Shown piece after piece: positions 63,766 through 64,000 of a stretch of 64,000 nt of DNA (position 1 is the stretch's first letter; every line of letters begins with the position of its first letter). Position numbers and translations under genes: made by a program. A model generated the notes under the pieces. It was given only the letters and a program-made list of their open reading frames with translations, did not search any database and was not told the DNA's origin. The stretch comes from Tigriopus japonicus (lineage: Eukaryota > Arthropoda > Copepoda > Harpacticoida > Harpacticidae). The stretch covers positions 1,346,346-1,410,345 of the forward strand of contig CM021319.1 in assembly GCA_010645155.1 (NCBI GenBank). The letters are read 5' to 3'.

Positions 63766-64000
63766 GGCAAAGGCAACATGATTTTTATCAGTAGGATTTT
63801 TCTAGATTTCCTATTTCCTTTACAGAATAGTTTAAATTTTCTTCTTTGTCTGTTTTCAATACTTAACTGGCTTCTTCTGCCTTAAGAACCTCAATTAAGT
63901 TTAAAAGAACGTGACAAAAAAAGAAAGTTTATATCATTTTAAATGTGAAAAAACATTTCATGTGGTTAATTCACAAATTCCATATCCTTTATCCTTTCTG
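63766..64000. other. No feature
   Basis: AT-rich end of the window. Confidence 0.4.

Overview
This window reads as nuclear DNA of an invertebrate animal, most likely an arthropod; a crustacean such as a copepod is my guess. The evidence is spliced genes with GT-AG introns and consistent phases, a ten-cysteine Ly6/quiver-type protein, DEG/ENaC (pickpocket-like) channels, a BEL/Pao retrotransposon, and very many small DNA transposons. There is no prokaryotic gene organisation. All exon models were assembled by eye from splice consensus and reading phase, without alignments or transcripts.

Layout. 1-3105: the 3' half of a BEL/Pao retrotransposon (end of RT, RNase H, integrase, polypurine tract, LTR), broken by one in-frame stop. 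3248-4181: a hAT-type MITE with a perfect 8-bp target duplication, then a tRNA-derived SINE. 6020-14005 (+): a Ly6/three-finger GPI-anchored protein gene whose introns hold foldback elements, a MITE, a SINE and a TA-flanked TIR element. 14006-20850: no recognised gene; foldback elements, MITEs and SINE pieces. 20850-25076 (+): first copy of a DEG/ENaC channel, probably a pseudogene. 30702-38372 (+): second copy, which keeps the pore motif. The two copies share five exons with identical phases and also upstream non-coding DNA, so this is a tandem segmental duplication of roughly 10 kb. Introns of both copies are stuffed with LINE pieces, a decayed mariner, a complete 1.0-kb miniature LTR element and MITEs.

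38400-48130: a repeat-dominated interval with LINE fragments, a cluster of long inverted repeats, hAT MITEs, and a 1.57-kb TIR element with a 5-bp target duplication. 48341-53237 (-): a seven-exon gene for a 685-residue four-pass membrane protein that I do not recognise. 53300-62650: nothing I can assign; few repeats; could hold promoter or long 5' UTR intron sequence for the minus-strand gene. 62655-64000: a LINE remnant and tRNA-like SINE sequence.

The three host genes are membrane or surface proteins (GPI-anchored Ly6, ion channel, four-pass protein), but nothing here shows that they work together. The richest content is the mobile-element archaeology: at least ten hAT-like MITEs in several families, three families of foldback elements, at least seven copies of one non-LTR retrotransposon, a SINE that carries that LINE's 3' tail, and several nested insertions whose order can be read from target-site duplications.
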